The notes: generated by a model not told the origin, from the letters alone. A stretch of 64,000 nucleotides of DNA from Bradyrhizobium sp. CCGB12 (GCF_024199845.1 NZ_JANADO010000001.1:3162001-3226000); one strand, 5' to 3'; counted from the first letter of the stretch, positions 1 to 7,792 are shown. Translations and numbers: made by a program.

Positions 1-1
1 C

Positions 2-43
2 GCGATCGAGAAAGGCCGCGTGATCGGGGTGCAGCGGGCTTAG
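2..43 (+). CDS. C-terminal tail of a truncated gene (product unknown)
   Basis: An open frame runs in from the window edge and stops at a TAG at 41-43. It encodes the last 13 residues, AIEKGRVIGVQRA. The frame has bradyrhizobial codon use, and the next features are a REP hairpin and an insertion sequence, as expected just after a gene end. Too little remains to name a product. Confidence 0.3.
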   Translation, partial: AIEKGRVIGVQRA

Positions 44-65
44 ACGGCCTCGATTCCTCCCCGCG

Positions 66-91
66 GTCGTCCTGGCGAAAGCCAGGACCCA
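66..91 (+). repeat. REP-like palindrome, left copy
   Basis: Positions 69-88 form a perfect 8-bp stem closed by a GAAA tetraloop (GTCCTGGC-GAAA-GCCAGGAC). The 26-nt unit 66-91 recurs as an exact reverse complement at 1545-1570. I recognise this as a dispersed intergenic palindrome typical of Bradyrhizobium. It lies directly after a gene end. Confidence 0.75.
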
Positions 92-171
92 TTGCCCCAG
101 CGAGGAATTTGGCGACGACTCGTCGTTCGGTACACCTACCGCGCTCGATCGAAAGATCACGCGGTGATGGG

Positions 172-184
172 GTGGACGGCCCCC
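172..184 (+). repeat. Left subterminal inverted repeat of the IS1111-type element
   Basis: GTGGACGGCCCCC at 172-184 is the exact reverse complement of 1529-1541. It lies 57 nt upstream of the GTG start of the transposase. Confidence 0.75.
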
Positions 185-240
185 TACGGCATCAGTGTGC
201 CAGAATGAGGTTGTCACACACTCATTCACAGGAGCCGTCC

Positions 241-1278
241 GTGGGTCAGATTATCCGCATTGGAATGGATACGTCGAAGTATATTTTCCAGCTCCATGGC
301 GTTGACGCCTCCGAGCAGGTCGTGTTGCGCAAGCGGCTCAGCCGCAAGGCGATGCTGGAGTTTTTTGCCAAGCTGCCGCCGACGGTGGTCGTGATCGAGG
401 CTTGCGGGGCCGCCCACCACTTGGCACGCGAGCTCGGCCGGCTGGGACACACGTTCAAGCTGATTGCGCCGCAGCTGGTGAAGCCCTACGTGCCGCGCAA
501 CAAGAACGACGGGCGCGATGCGGAAGGGCTGTGCGAGGCGGCGAGCCGGCCGCGGATGCGGTATGTGGCGGTGAAGACGGCGGAGCAGCAGGCTGCACTG
601 ATGCTGCTGGGCGTCCGCGAGCAATTGGTCGCGCGTCGCACGCAACTCTCCAACACGATCCGCGGGCATGCGGCGGAGTTCGGTCTGATCGCGGCCAAGG
701 GGCTGGACAAGCTCGCCGCGTTCCTGGCGGCGATCAGCCAGGACGAAGGCGTGCCGGCGCTGGCCCGCGAGCTGTTTGCGATGCTGGCTCGCCAATATGA
801 CCAGGTGCAGGTCGAGCTGAAGGCGGTCGAGGCCAAGCTGCTGGCCTGGCACCGGGCCGATGCCACGAGCCGGCGATTGGCGCAGATCCCGGGGATCGGT
901 CCGGTCACGGCGGCGGCGCTGGTGATGAAGGCGCCCGACCCACACGCCTTCCGCTCGGGGCGGCTGTTCGCAGCCTGGCTCGGCCTGACGCCCAAGGACC
1001 ATTCCACTGCGGGAAAGACCCGGCTCGGCAAGATCACCCGGGCAGGTGATGAGAGGCTACGTCAGCTGCTGGTGGTCGGGGCAACCTCGGTGGTGAAGAT
1101 GGCCAAAACCCGAGATCGCGGGCCTCGCTGGCTGATCGAGCTGTTGAAGCGCAAGACGCCGAAGCTGGCCGCAGTGGCGCTGGCCAACAAGATGGCTCGC
1201 ATCGCCTGGAAACTGATGACCACGGGGGAAAGCTACGATAGCGCGCGGATCGATGCCCAAATGGCCGTTGCCGCGTAG
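241..1278 (+). CDS. IS110/IS1111-family transposase (DEDD recombinase)
   Basis: This 345-residue protein is a DEDD-type transposase of the IS110 family. The N-terminal RuvC-like domain shows the acidic set D10 (GMDTSK), E53 (VVIEACG), D90 and D93 (NKNDGRDAEGL). The C-terminal Transposase_20 domain runs from about residue 213 (AQIPGIGPVTAAAL) through FRSGRLFAAWLGLTP, where S239 is the likely catalytic serine, to about residue 281. I chose the GTG at 241 because AGGAG lies at 230-234, six bases upstream; an in-frame ATG at 205 would add 12 residues. Family members insert circular intermediates guided by an element-encoded bridge RNA. No frameshift is seen, so the enzyme looks intact. Confidence 0.93.
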   Translation: MGQIIRIGMDTSKYIFQLHGVDASEQVVLRKRLSRKAMLEFFAKLPPTVVVIEACGAAHHLARELGRLGHTFKLIAPQLVKPYVPRNKNDGRDAEGLCEAASRPRMRYVAVKTAEQQAALMLLGVREQLVARRTQLSNTIRGHAAEFGLIAAKGLDKLAAFLAAISQDEGVPALARELFAMLARQYDQVQVELKAVEAKLLAWHRADATSRRLAQIPGIGPVTAAALVMKAPDPHAFRSGRLFAAWLGLTPKDHSTAGKTRLGKITRAGDERLRQLLVVGATSVVKMAKTRDRGPRWLIELLKRKTPKLAAVALANKMARIAWKLMTTGESYDSARIDAQMAVAA

Positions 1279-1528
1279 TTGAGAGATTCGGCCGGCCGGC
1301 GACTTAGTCCGCCGACCGAACCGGAGCTGCAGGAGCAGAGGAGATGGTGTGATCGGTCGACCCGAGACGCGAGCAAATCCGTGGGACCCATTGGCCGAGC
1401 AAGGTCGCAGCGGTGATTGGAACTCGTGTTGCGGAAACCATCTTGGCCAGCGGCTACAAAGCTGCATCAACAGGCCGCACATATGGATGCAAGCGATCCG
1501 ATCAAACCTCACAAAGCTCTTGTGCCAC
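1279..1528 (+). ncRNA. Candidate bridge RNA region in the IS right end
   Basis: About 250 nt between the transposase stop and the right inverted repeat carries no plausible gene. In the IS1111 subgroup the bridge RNA is expected from the right end. The stretch contains GGACCCATTG at 1384-1393, identical to REP positions 85-94, a natural candidate for a target guide. The RNA boundaries and fold are inferred, and I did not model the structure. Confidence 0.4.
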
Positions 1529-1541
1529 GGGGGCCGTCCAC
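1529..1541 (-). repeat. Right subterminal inverted repeat of the IS1111-type element
   Basis: GGGGGCCGTCCAC at 1529-1541 pairs exactly with 172-184. It ends only 3-4 nt before the REP homology begins at 1544. Confidence 0.75.
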
Positions 1542-1544
1542 ATA

Positions 1545-1570
1545 TGGGTCCTGGCTTTCGCCAGGACGAC
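1545..1570 (-). repeat. REP-like palindrome, right copy, abutting the IS
   Basis: This is the exact reverse complement of 66-91, with the stem-loop at 1548-1567. Its outer part is replaced by the IS end, so the REP homology starts abruptly at 1544. That points to insertion at the edge of the REP. Confidence 0.75.
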
Positions 1571-1616
1571 ACCGATGGTGTGGTGAGCCGCTCGGCTCAC
1601 GGTAGCACGTCAGCCT

Positions 1617-2999
1617 CTACGCCGGCGTCAGCTTCGCCACGTCCCCCTTCATGTCCTCCAGCACGCCCGAGATGGCGGCAACCAGCTCGTCGATCTGGCC
1701 CTTGGTCGCGATCAGCGGTGGGCAGATGGCGATGGCGTCCAGCATGTTGCGGGAGATCACGCCGCGCTCCTGGAGCATGCGGCTGGCGATGCCGCCGACG
1801 GCGCCGGGCGTCGCGGCTGCCGTCTTGCGGCCCTTGTCGAGCACGAGTTCGATCGCAGCGATCATGCCGACGCCGCGAACCTCGCCGACCAGCGGATGGC
1901 TGGTGAGCTTGCGCAGCTTGCCCTGCATGTAGCCGCCGAGCTCGGCGGCATGCGCGACCAGGCCGCGCTCCTCGATGATCTTGAGGTTCTCCAGCGCAAT
2001 GGCCGAGCCGACGGGATGGCCGCCCGCGGTGAAACCGTGGCCGAGCACGCCGATCTTGTTGCTCTCGTCCGCGATCGGCTCGAACATGCGGTCGTTCAGG
2101 ATGATCGCCGACAGCGGGAAATAGCTCGAGGTGATCTGCTTGGAGACCACGATCGCATCGGGCTTGATGCCATAGGTCTCGCAGCCGAACATCTTGCCGG
2201 TGCGGCCGAAGCCGCAGATCACCTCGTCGGCGACGAGCAGGATGTCGTACTTCTTCAGGACCTTCTGAATCTTGTCCCAATAGGTCGCCGGCGGCACGAT
2301 GACGCCGCCCGCCCCCATCACCGGCTCGCCGAAGAAGGCCGCGATCGTATCCGGCCCCTCCTTCTGGATCAGCGCGTCGAGCTCCTCGGCCCGCCGCGTC
2401 GCGAACGCCTCCTCGCTCTCGCCGGGCGCGCCGTCCTTATAGAAATGCGGCGAACCCGTGTGCAGGATGTTCGGCAGCGGCAGGTCGAACGAACGGTGAT
2501 TGTTCGGCAGGCCAGTGAGGCTGGCCGAGGCGATGGTGACGCCGTGATAGGCGCGCAGGCGGCTGATCACCTTCTTGCGCTGGGGCTGGCCGAGCGCGTT
2601 GGAGCGATAGGCGATCAGCTTCAGGACCGTGTCGTTCGCTTCCGAGCCGGAATTGGTGAAAAACACCTTGCTCATCGGCACTGGCGCGAGTGCAACCAGC
2701 TTCTCGGCGAGGTCGATCGAGGGCCCGTGCGACTTGGCCGAGAACGTGTGATAGAACGGCAGCGCCTGCATCTGCTTATGCGCGGCCTCGACCAAACGCT
2801 TCTCGTTGAAGCCGAGCCCGACGCTCCACAGACCCGCCATCGCCTCGAAATAGCGCTTGCCCGCCCCATCGAACACGTAAGGCCCTTCGCCGCGCTCGAT
2901 CACGAGGGGACCGGCCTGCTGGTGGGTGCGCGCGTTGGTGTAGGGATGGAGCTGGTAGGCCACATCCCGGGCCTCTTGCGAATTGGGCAGCATGGACAT
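1617..2999 (-). CDS. Class III PLP-dependent aminotransferase
   Basis: This 460-residue protein is a full-length fold-type I class III aminotransferase of the omega-transaminase group (beta-alanine, putrescine or related amines with pyruvate). The PLP phosphate-binding motif NSGSEAND lies at about 116-123. The cofactor aspartate is D258 in LLVADEVICGFGRTG, and the Schiff-base lysine is K287 (VVSKQITSSYFP). The C-terminal VRGVGMIAAIEL motif is also typical. The exact amine donor cannot be read from sequence. It stands alone, with 164 nt upstream to a short orphan gene, and no terminator is evident before the IS. Confidence 0.9.
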   Translation of the reverse strand: MSMLPNSQEARDVAYQLHPYTNARTHQQAGPLVIERGEGPYVFDGAGKRYFEAMAGLWSVGLGFNEKRLVEAAHKQMQALPFYHTFSAKSHGPSIDLAEKLVALAPVPMSKVFFTNSGSEANDTVLKLIAYRSNALGQPQRKKVISRLRAYHGVTIASASLTGLPNNHRSFDLPLPNILHTGSPHFYKDGAPGESEEAFATRRAEELDALIQKEGPDTIAAFFGEPVMGAGGVIVPPATYWDKIQKVLKKYDILLVADEVICGFGRTGKMFGCETYGIKPDAIVVSKQITSSYFPLSAIILNDRMFEPIADESNKIGVLGHGFTAGGHPVGSAIALENLKIIEERGLVAHAAELGGYMQGKLRKLTSHPLVGEVRGVGMIAAIELVLDKGRKTAAATPGAVGGIASRMLQERGVISRNMLDAIAICPPLIATKGQIDELVAAISGVLEDMKGDVAKLTPA

Positions 3000-3163
3000 T
3001 GCAGGGATCCCTTACAGTCGTGACGTCGCCGACACAGCCGGCGTCATCACTTGATGATCACGTTACCCGGCTATTGCGATGAGACGAAGCTTGCAACGCC
3101 AATTCGTCGGCAGCAAGCGCTCAGCAGCGTTGCACAAAGCCGCATATCGGGAATGGAGAGCTC

Positions 3164-3331
3164 TCAGGCCGCGTCGTCGTCATCCCCATTGTCAGCGGCG
3201 GCGGCCTCCCTCACCTCAACGAGCGCCATCGAGAGCAGATAGACCGTTGTGGGCAAGCCGACGCGGCGCGCCGTCTCGACGGCACGCGACAAATCGCTTG
3301 CCAGCTCCTTGAGCTGCTCTCCCCGTGACAA
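3164..3331 (-). CDS. Small conserved-type hypothetical protein
   Basis: This short reading frame encodes about 55 residues: a helical core (LKELASDLSRAVETARR, then GLPTTVYLLSMALVEV) and an acidic tail ending DDDDAA. I recognise the pattern as a small bradyrhizobial orphan, but no function is known to me. The frame is open back to an ATG at 3436, which would overlap the upstream isochorismatase-like gene by 74 nt. The TTG at 3331 avoids that overlap, so the start is uncertain. It is probably the last gene of the minus-strand cassette. Confidence 0.5.
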   Translation of the reverse strand: MSRGEQLKELASDLSRAVETARRVGLPTTVYLLSMALVEVREAAAADNGDDDDAA

Positions 3332-3362
3332 TGTCTCAACCCCACCCGCCGATCGCGGCCGC

Positions 3363-3926
3363 CTACACCGCAACAGCGCCGCTGGTTCTGATCTGTTCGG
3401 CGCTGGAATGGATCGTAGCAAAGTTCCCGACGACATTCACCACTGCACGCTTGTAGGCGGCCGCATCGCCCGTGCCCGGCTGACGGCAGGCCACCGCGTC
3501 AGTGACCACCTCGTAGCGATGGCTGCGGTGAAACCCGTCCACGGCGGTGGCCAGGATGGTCTCGTCCAGGGAAAAGCCGGCCAGCACGCAGCGCACATTG
3601 CGGATATTGGACATGTAGTCCACAAACCGCGACGAGCTGTAGGCCGACGGCAGCGGATGCTCGAACGTCATTTCTCCCGGGCGCGGCTTCGCCTCCGCGA
3701 TCCAATCGGTCAGCCTGGATGCCGGATTGAACCAGGCCGCCTGCGCGATGCGCTTCAGATGCATCACGGGCCAGAGGTTGCCGCGCCACAGGGTCAGCAG
3801 TTCCATGCAGCGCGCGGTGGCGGCGTCGCCGTCGAGGATGACGTGGCGGCGCCCCGGGGTCAGATATTCGACCTGGAGATCCGCGCAGACCAGGATCGGC
3901 GGGTCATCGTGAATGGAAACCGGCAT
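3363..3926 (-). CDS. Isochorismatase-like hydrolase fold, catalytic residues altered
   Basis: This 187-residue protein has the isochorismatase/cysteine hydrolase layout: the beta-strand aspartate motif VCADLQVEY (D16), a VMHLKR strand, and the nucleophile-elbow segment VLAGFSLDETILATAVDG at about 114-131. In active relatives this last segment has Cys (G-x-x-T-x-x-C); here T123 aligns with it. The family lysine before the S-A-F/Y motif is replaced by H90 (EHPLPSAY). The protein is therefore probably a non-catalytic member or uses different chemistry. It lies 25 nt downstream of a GNAT gene on the same strand and is likely cotranscribed. Its ribosome binding site is weak. Confidence 0.7.
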   Translation of the reverse strand: MPVSIHDDPPILVCADLQVEYLTPGRRHVILDGDAATARCMELLTLWRGNLWPVMHLKRIAQAAWFNPASRLTDWIAEAKPRPGEMTFEHPLPSAYSSSRFVDYMSNIRNVRCVLAGFSLDETILATAVDGFHRSHRYEVVTDAVACRQPGTGDAAAYKRAVVNVVGNFATIHSSAEQIRTSGAVAV

Positions 3927-3951
3927 TGTCTTGCGCGCAGCTGCACCTGTT

Positions 3952-4572
3952 TCAGCGGTCGGCGAGCGCGAGGTCCCGCAGCGGCGAGGTCACCGCCCGC
4001 CCCGCGGAGGCGTCGAGCACGCCCGGCCGATCCCAATCGCCTTCGGGCCGGATGATCACATAGGGATCGCTGTCCAGCGTAATGGCGTCCGGTCCCGGCT
4101 CGATCTCCAGCAGCATCTCCGTGTACGAGAAGTCGGAGAAGGTGATTTTGCGGTTGTGGCCGAGCGGCTTGGCGCCGAAATGAGCCCAGAAATCGACCAG
4201 CCGGTCCTGCGCCTGCCCGTAGATCTTGCGAAAACCCTTGCGCTTCACGTAGTCGACGCTGGCCTGCACCAGCTTGAACGAGACGCGCGAGCGCCGGTGC
4301 TGGTGACGCACCGCAAGCCGCTCCACCTTGGCGAAATCGCCGAAGAAGCGCACCCGCAGGCACCCCGCGGGCTCGCTGCCGACGAAGCCGATGAAATGCG
4401 CGGCGACCATGTCGTTGCCGTCGAACTCCTCCTCGAACGGACAATCCTGCTCGGCGAGATAGACCGCAGAGCGGATGGCGGTGACCAGCATGAGATCGCT
4501 GGGATCGCGCGCTAGGCGGATGGTGATGGCGCGGGAGTCGGGCTTGGCGACAGGAATTCTAGTACCGTGCAT
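3952..4572 (-). CDS. GNAT-family N-acyltransferase (ElaA-like N-terminus)
   Basis: This 206-residue protein has GNAT features: an N-terminal IRSAVYLAEQDCPFEEEFDG segment like those of ElaA-type acetyltransferases, a GFVGSEPAGCLRVRFF strand pair, and the acyl-CoA loop VERLAVRHQHRRSRV, where the usual glycines are partly replaced. A further 60 residues continue after the usual fold. The ATG at 4572 is favoured over 4602 because AAGGAG sits eight bases upstream. The start overlaps the end of the upstream gene by 14 nt, so the two are probably translationally coupled. The substrate is unknown. I considered an acyl-homoserine-lactone synthase, but the LuxI residues are not evident. Confidence 0.75.
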   Translation of the reverse strand: MHGTRIPVAKPDSRAITIRLARDPSDLMLVTAIRSAVYLAEQDCPFEEEFDGNDMVAAHFIGFVGSEPAGCLRVRFFGDFAKVERLAVRHQHRRSRVSFKLVQASVDYVKRKGFRKIYGQAQDRLVDFWAHFGAKPLGHNRKITFSDFSYTEMLLEIEPGPDAITLDSDPYVIIRPEGDWDRPGVLDASAGRAVTSPLRDLALADR

Positions 4573-5170
4573 TTGCAAAACTCCTTGCTTGGATGATCGC
4601 ACCCGGCATCGGCATCTGTTGGCGGTGCCAGGGGCGCTCGTAGCACCAGAGGTCGGGTTGGAAGCTCGGAACGGGCGAAAAGCCCGTCGCCTTCATGATG
4701 TCGCGTCCGGCCACGGTTGACGGCTGCGCATAGCAATCGGCGCCACGAAACCTTAGCTGTCGCAGATGAGCCGCCGCCTTGCCGAGACCAGCGATGCCAC
4801 GCCCGGTCGCCGCGATTGCCCAGATGTAGATGGCTGCAACGTCATCCTTCGCCGATGCGAGATAGCGCGTCTCGGGCGCGGTGAGGCAGATCTCGTCGAG
4901 CAGCAGCGCGTCATGCCCGCGCTCGTTGAGGAACAGGAAGGCCATGCCGCCGAGCAGGCGGCCCTTCCGGCTGAAGGTCAGGATGCTCTCGGGATCGAAC
5001 GTGAAATATCTTGCAAGCTCGGCTGTTCCAATCCGCACGCCCGGCACCAGGCGATGCGCCATCTGCGAAAGTGCGGCGATTTCGGAAAATTGCGCGCAAC
5101 GGACATCGACGTCCGGACTCAGCGGCAGCGCGTCGAAATCGTGCCTTGCGGCAAACGAGCCCCTTTCCAT
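4559..5170 (-). CDS. GNAT-like hypothetical protein, first gene of the cassette
   Basis: This 203-residue protein has an N-terminal segment (VRCAQFSEIAALSQMAHRLV) and a central strand-loop-helix (GRLLGGMAFLFLNERG, then DALLLDEICLTAPETRYLAS) that suggest a divergent GNAT fold. The acyl-CoA loop is poorly conserved. The late motif MKATGFSPVPSFQPDLWCYER resembles the final strands of acetyltransferases. It leads a minus-strand group of three or four genes facing away from a LysR regulator, so it is a natural target of that regulator. Function and substrate are unknown. Confidence 0.6.
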   Translation of the reverse strand: MERGSFAARHDFDALPLSPDVDVRCAQFSEIAALSQMAHRLVPGVRIGTAELARYFTFDPESILTFSRKGRLLGGMAFLFLNERGHDALLLDEICLTAPETRYLASAKDDVAAIYIWAIAATGRGIAGLGKAAAHLRQLRFRGADCYAQPSTVAGRDIMKATGFSPVPSFQPDLWCYERPWHRQQMPMPGAIIQARSFANARY

Positions 5171-5248
5171 ACCGATATCGCCCCTCTATCGTTTGCGGCT
5201 TCGTACCCCGCTATGAGGGCGAGCTTAGCGGTTGGGGATCAGGAGTAT

Positions 5249-5275
5249 GCAGCAGTTATTGCACCGGGGTGCTGC
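5249..5275. promoter_or_regulatory. Inverted repeat upstream of the LysR gene
   Basis: GCAGCA (5249-5254) and TGCTGC (5270-5275) are perfect arms 15 nt apart. They lie just before the preferred LysR start and between the divergent transcription units. LysR sites are usually interrupted dyads of this kind, so this is a candidate autoregulatory and cassette-control site. Confidence 0.35.
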
Positions 5276-5276
5276 G

Positions 5277-6287
5277 ATGATGCAGCACCGTGAAGAAGCC
5301 CTGGATGCGTCCTGGGATGATTTGAAGCTGTTTTTAGCATGCGCAAAATATAAAAGTTTTCGCAATGCGGCCGAAGAGCTCGGGCTCACCTCAACCACGT
5401 TGATGCGCAGGATCGACCGGCTCGAGGAGAGTATCGGCTGCAAGCTGTTCCTGCGCGACCAGAGCGGACTCACGCTCAGCGATGAAGGCACCGCGATGAT
5501 CGCCGACGTTGCGCATATGGAGCGTCACGCCTTCAACGTCTTCCGCCGTGCCTCGCGTTCGTCGAACGACACCGCAGGCACCGTGCGCGTCGCGGTCACG
5601 GAGGGGCCCGGCAATTTCTGGATCCTGCCACGCCTGATCGATTTCCAGAAGACCTATCGCAAGATCACCGTCGATCTGCGCTGCGCCATGGAGCAGGCCG
5701 ACGTCGCGCGGCTGGAATCCGACATCGCGATCCAGCTCGAGCCGCCGACCAATCCGGATCTGATCGTCGCCAAGCTCGGCCGGCTGCACATCTATCCATT
5801 CGTCTCCAAGGAGTACGAGAACCTCTACGGCGTGCCGGCGACGCTCGCTGAGCTGAAGGACCACCGCATCATCAAGCAGAGCGCGCCGCAGGTCGACGAC
5901 GGCGCCTATGCGCGCGTGCTCGGGCTGAAATCGCTGGAAGGCGTCGTCGGGATCAAGACCAACTCCTCGGTCGGCGTGCTCTATGCTGTCGAACGCGGTG
6001 CCGGCATCGGCTTCCTGCCGACGGTGTCGATCGCGCTCGGTGCGCCGCTCGTTGCCGTCGATCTCGGCGTCAGCCACCACGCCGATCTCTGGCTGACCTA
6101 CCACAAGGAGTTCCGCACCTCCGAGCGGCACAAGATCGTGGTCGACTGGCTGAAGAAGATCTTCGATCCCAGGACCTATCCCTGCTTCCGCGACGAGTTC
6201 ATCCATCCGGACGCGCTGGTGCCGATGATGACGGCCGTACGCGAGGGCTTTGGGCTGACGGGGTATGTCGCGGCAACGCCGGCGTGA
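5277..6287 (+). CDS. LysR-family transcriptional regulator
   Basis: This 336-residue regulator has an N-terminal winged HTH (DLKLFLACAKYKSFRNAAEE, then a recognition helix in TSTTLMRRIDRLEE) at about residues 14-55. A periplasmic-binding-like effector domain (VRVAVTEGPGNFWILPRL onward) fills the rest. The HTH is typical, but the protein is longer than the usual 300 residues, with an extra C-terminal stretch. The ATG at 5277 has GGGG about 8 nt upstream; earlier in-frame starts at 5232 (TTG) and 5247 have no well-spaced site. It is divergent from the GNAT cassette and probably controls it and itself. Confidence 0.87.
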   Translation: MMQHREEALDASWDDLKLFLACAKYKSFRNAAEELGLTSTTLMRRIDRLEESIGCKLFLRDQSGLTLSDEGTAMIADVAHMERHAFNVFRRASRSSNDTAGTVRVAVTEGPGNFWILPRLIDFQKTYRKITVDLRCAMEQADVARLESDIAIQLEPPTNPDLIVAKLGRLHIYPFVSKEYENLYGVPATLAELKDHRIIKQSAPQVDDGAYARVLGLKSLEGVVGIKTNSSVGVLYAVERGAGIGFLPTVSIALGAPLVAVDLGVSHHADLWLTYHKEFRTSERHKIVVDWLKKIFDPRTYPCFRDEFIHPDALVPMMTAVREGFGLTGYVAATPA

Positions 6288-6288
6288 G

Positions 6289-7359
6289 TCACCACCTGTA
6301 TTCGAAGCCGAGTGTGCCCTGGTGCGAGGTGAGCTGGTTGCGGAACTTGCCGTCGTAATTGACGTAGAGCCGTGCGACGCTGGTGAGGCTGAGCGAGGCC
6401 GAGGCGCCGGCGTCCATGCCGTAGCGGCTCTCGCCGATGCCGGGCACGACGATGCTCTGGGTTCCCAGGCTGACCTGGATCGATCCGAGATCCTGGTGGA
6501 AATTGTCGACGAACTTGCCGTAGGCGGACAGGTCCAGGATTTTCTGGTCGATGACGAAGTAGCGGCCGATCTCGGCTCCGATCATCACGCGCGCGCGTGA
6601 CAGCGCTGTCGATCCCACGTTCAACGGATCGAGCCCTCCGGTCTCCTGGAACGCGGCGCTGGTGGCGCGCACATATTCGAGGGCGGCCTTGGGCACGATG
6701 CGCATCTGGTCCTTGGTCCAGTAATAGCTGATCTCGGTCAGCGCGCCGTCGACGGCTGCGCGATAGCCTGCGGTCGCAAGGCCAAAGCCAGTATCGCGGC
6801 TGGAGCGGACCTTGCCGAAACCGTGCACTACCGCAAAGGCCCAAGTCCACGGCCCCTTGTCGACCGAGCCGTTAAACCCGACCTGGGTCAGGTCGAGCGT
6901 CGCCGACTGCAGCGCCAGCGGCACGTCGATGTCGGTGTGGCTCTGGTCGACCGAGAAGCCGAGATTGACACCAGGCGCAACTCGCGCGCCAAAACCGGCG
7001 ACGCCGCCAAACGTCTTGCGCTTGTCGCCGACGAAGTCGCCCTGCGGATCGGTCCGCACCGAAATGCCGTAGCCTTCAAACCAGGTGCGATAGCGCGGAT
7101 CTTCGGTGGCCGCCGATGCTCCGCCCCCGTCGGGATTGGTGCGGAACACCCGGTTGACGCCGCCAGATGCCTGGTTGCCAAGGCGCTCCAGAAAATTCGA
7201 GCCGAGATTGAGTGCGGCGTTGCCGGACGACTGATCATAATTGGTCGAGATCGCAGACGGTGTTGGAGGCGGTGGCGGCGCCGGGCCGATCTGAGCGAAA
7301 CCGGGAGTGGCCGTCGCCATCAAGCCAAACACGACAATACTCGCGACCTTGGCCGTCAT
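6289..7359 (-). CDS. Autotransporter-type outer-membrane beta-barrel protein
   Basis: This 356-residue protein starts with a signal peptide (MTAKVASIVVFGLMATATPGFA, cleavage before Q). A Pro-rich linker (PAPPPPPTP) and about 60 residues without clear structure follow. From about residue 95 (WFEGYGI) to the end there are alternating amphipathic strands like an autotransporter beta domain, ending FEYRW with the C-terminal aromatic used by the BAM complex. The barrel is normal in size, but there is almost no passenger. The ATG at 7359 begins the signal peptide; the frame is open 49 codons further upstream, but that part looks non-coding. The stop lies one base past the convergent LysR stop. Confidence 0.72.
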   Translation of the reverse strand: MTAKVASIVVFGLMATATPGFAQIGPAPPPPPTPSAISTNYDQSSGNAALNLGSNFLERLGNQASGGVNRVFRTNPDGGGASAATEDPRYRTWFEGYGISVRTDPQGDFVGDKRKTFGGVAGFGARVAPGVNLGFSVDQSHTDIDVPLALQSATLDLTQVGFNGSVDKGPWTWAFAVVHGFGKVRSSRDTGFGLATAGYRAAVDGALTEISYYWTKDQMRIVPKAALEYVRATSAAFQETGGLDPLNVGSTALSRARVMIGAEIGRYFVIDQKILDLSAYGKFVDNFHQDLGSIQVSLGTQSIVVPGIGESRYGMDAGASASLSLTSVARLYVNYDGKFRNQLTSHQGTLGFEYRW

Positions 7360-7792
7360 CCGACGAACCCGGTCCCCTCCAATCACCTGCCGTGTCCCGG
7401 AGAGCTGCGACGTGCAGCACATGACATGAATCCCGAAGCAAAGTGGCGGCGCGCAAAAATGCAACAGGACTTGCGGCGCATGCGGCGATTTGTGCCGAAC
7501 TGCCACGGAGGGTCAACGCTTGGCGCGCCGTGGCCGAGCCTATTGCCCACGATTGTGGTTCCGCGGCCACAGGTCGAAAATTGCACGCGGGCGCTCGCGA
7601 TGCGATCTTGAAATTCGCCCTCTGCTTGCTTATGCGCGATTTTCATGTTGCAATATTCGACACAATCGGAATTGGCCGCTCGGCTGTGCGTTTCGCGACG
7701 ATGAGACTCGAACAGACTTCCGGAAGCCCGTTTGTGGCGTGGCACGCGAAAAGCGGCCGCGTCTTTTTTGTATCTAGCGGAGGAGACGAACG
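7360..7792. other. 433-nt divergent intergenic region upstream of the cold-shock gene
   Basis: I see no gene here. The region must hold the promoters of the barrel gene (minus) and the cold-shock gene (plus). A weak sigma-70-like pair is TTGAAA at 7608-7613 and TTATGC at 7630-7635. It would give a leader of about 150 nt, the sort of long 5' UTR common for cold-shock genes. Confidence 0.4.

Larger units (their letters stand above)
169..1545 (+). mobile_element. IS110-family insertion sequence, IS1111 subgroup
   Basis: The element carries one transposase gene and perfect 13-bp subterminal inverted repeats (172-184 and 1529-1541), the hallmark of the IS1111 subgroup. It has a short left end of about 70 nt and a long non-coding right end of about 265 nt. 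The exact ends are inferred. An AT at 167-168 and an AT at 1544-1545 could be the shared core dinucleotide, which would restore a continuous REP after excision. IS110 elements usually make no target duplication, and none is visible here. The transposase is uninterrupted, so the copy may be active. Confidence 0.72.

Noticed and set aside
3952..4572. LuxI-type acyl-homoserine-lactone synthase
   Set aside because: The GNAT fold is shared, but the conserved LuxI Arg, Trp and Asp pattern is not evident and no LuxR gene is adjacent.
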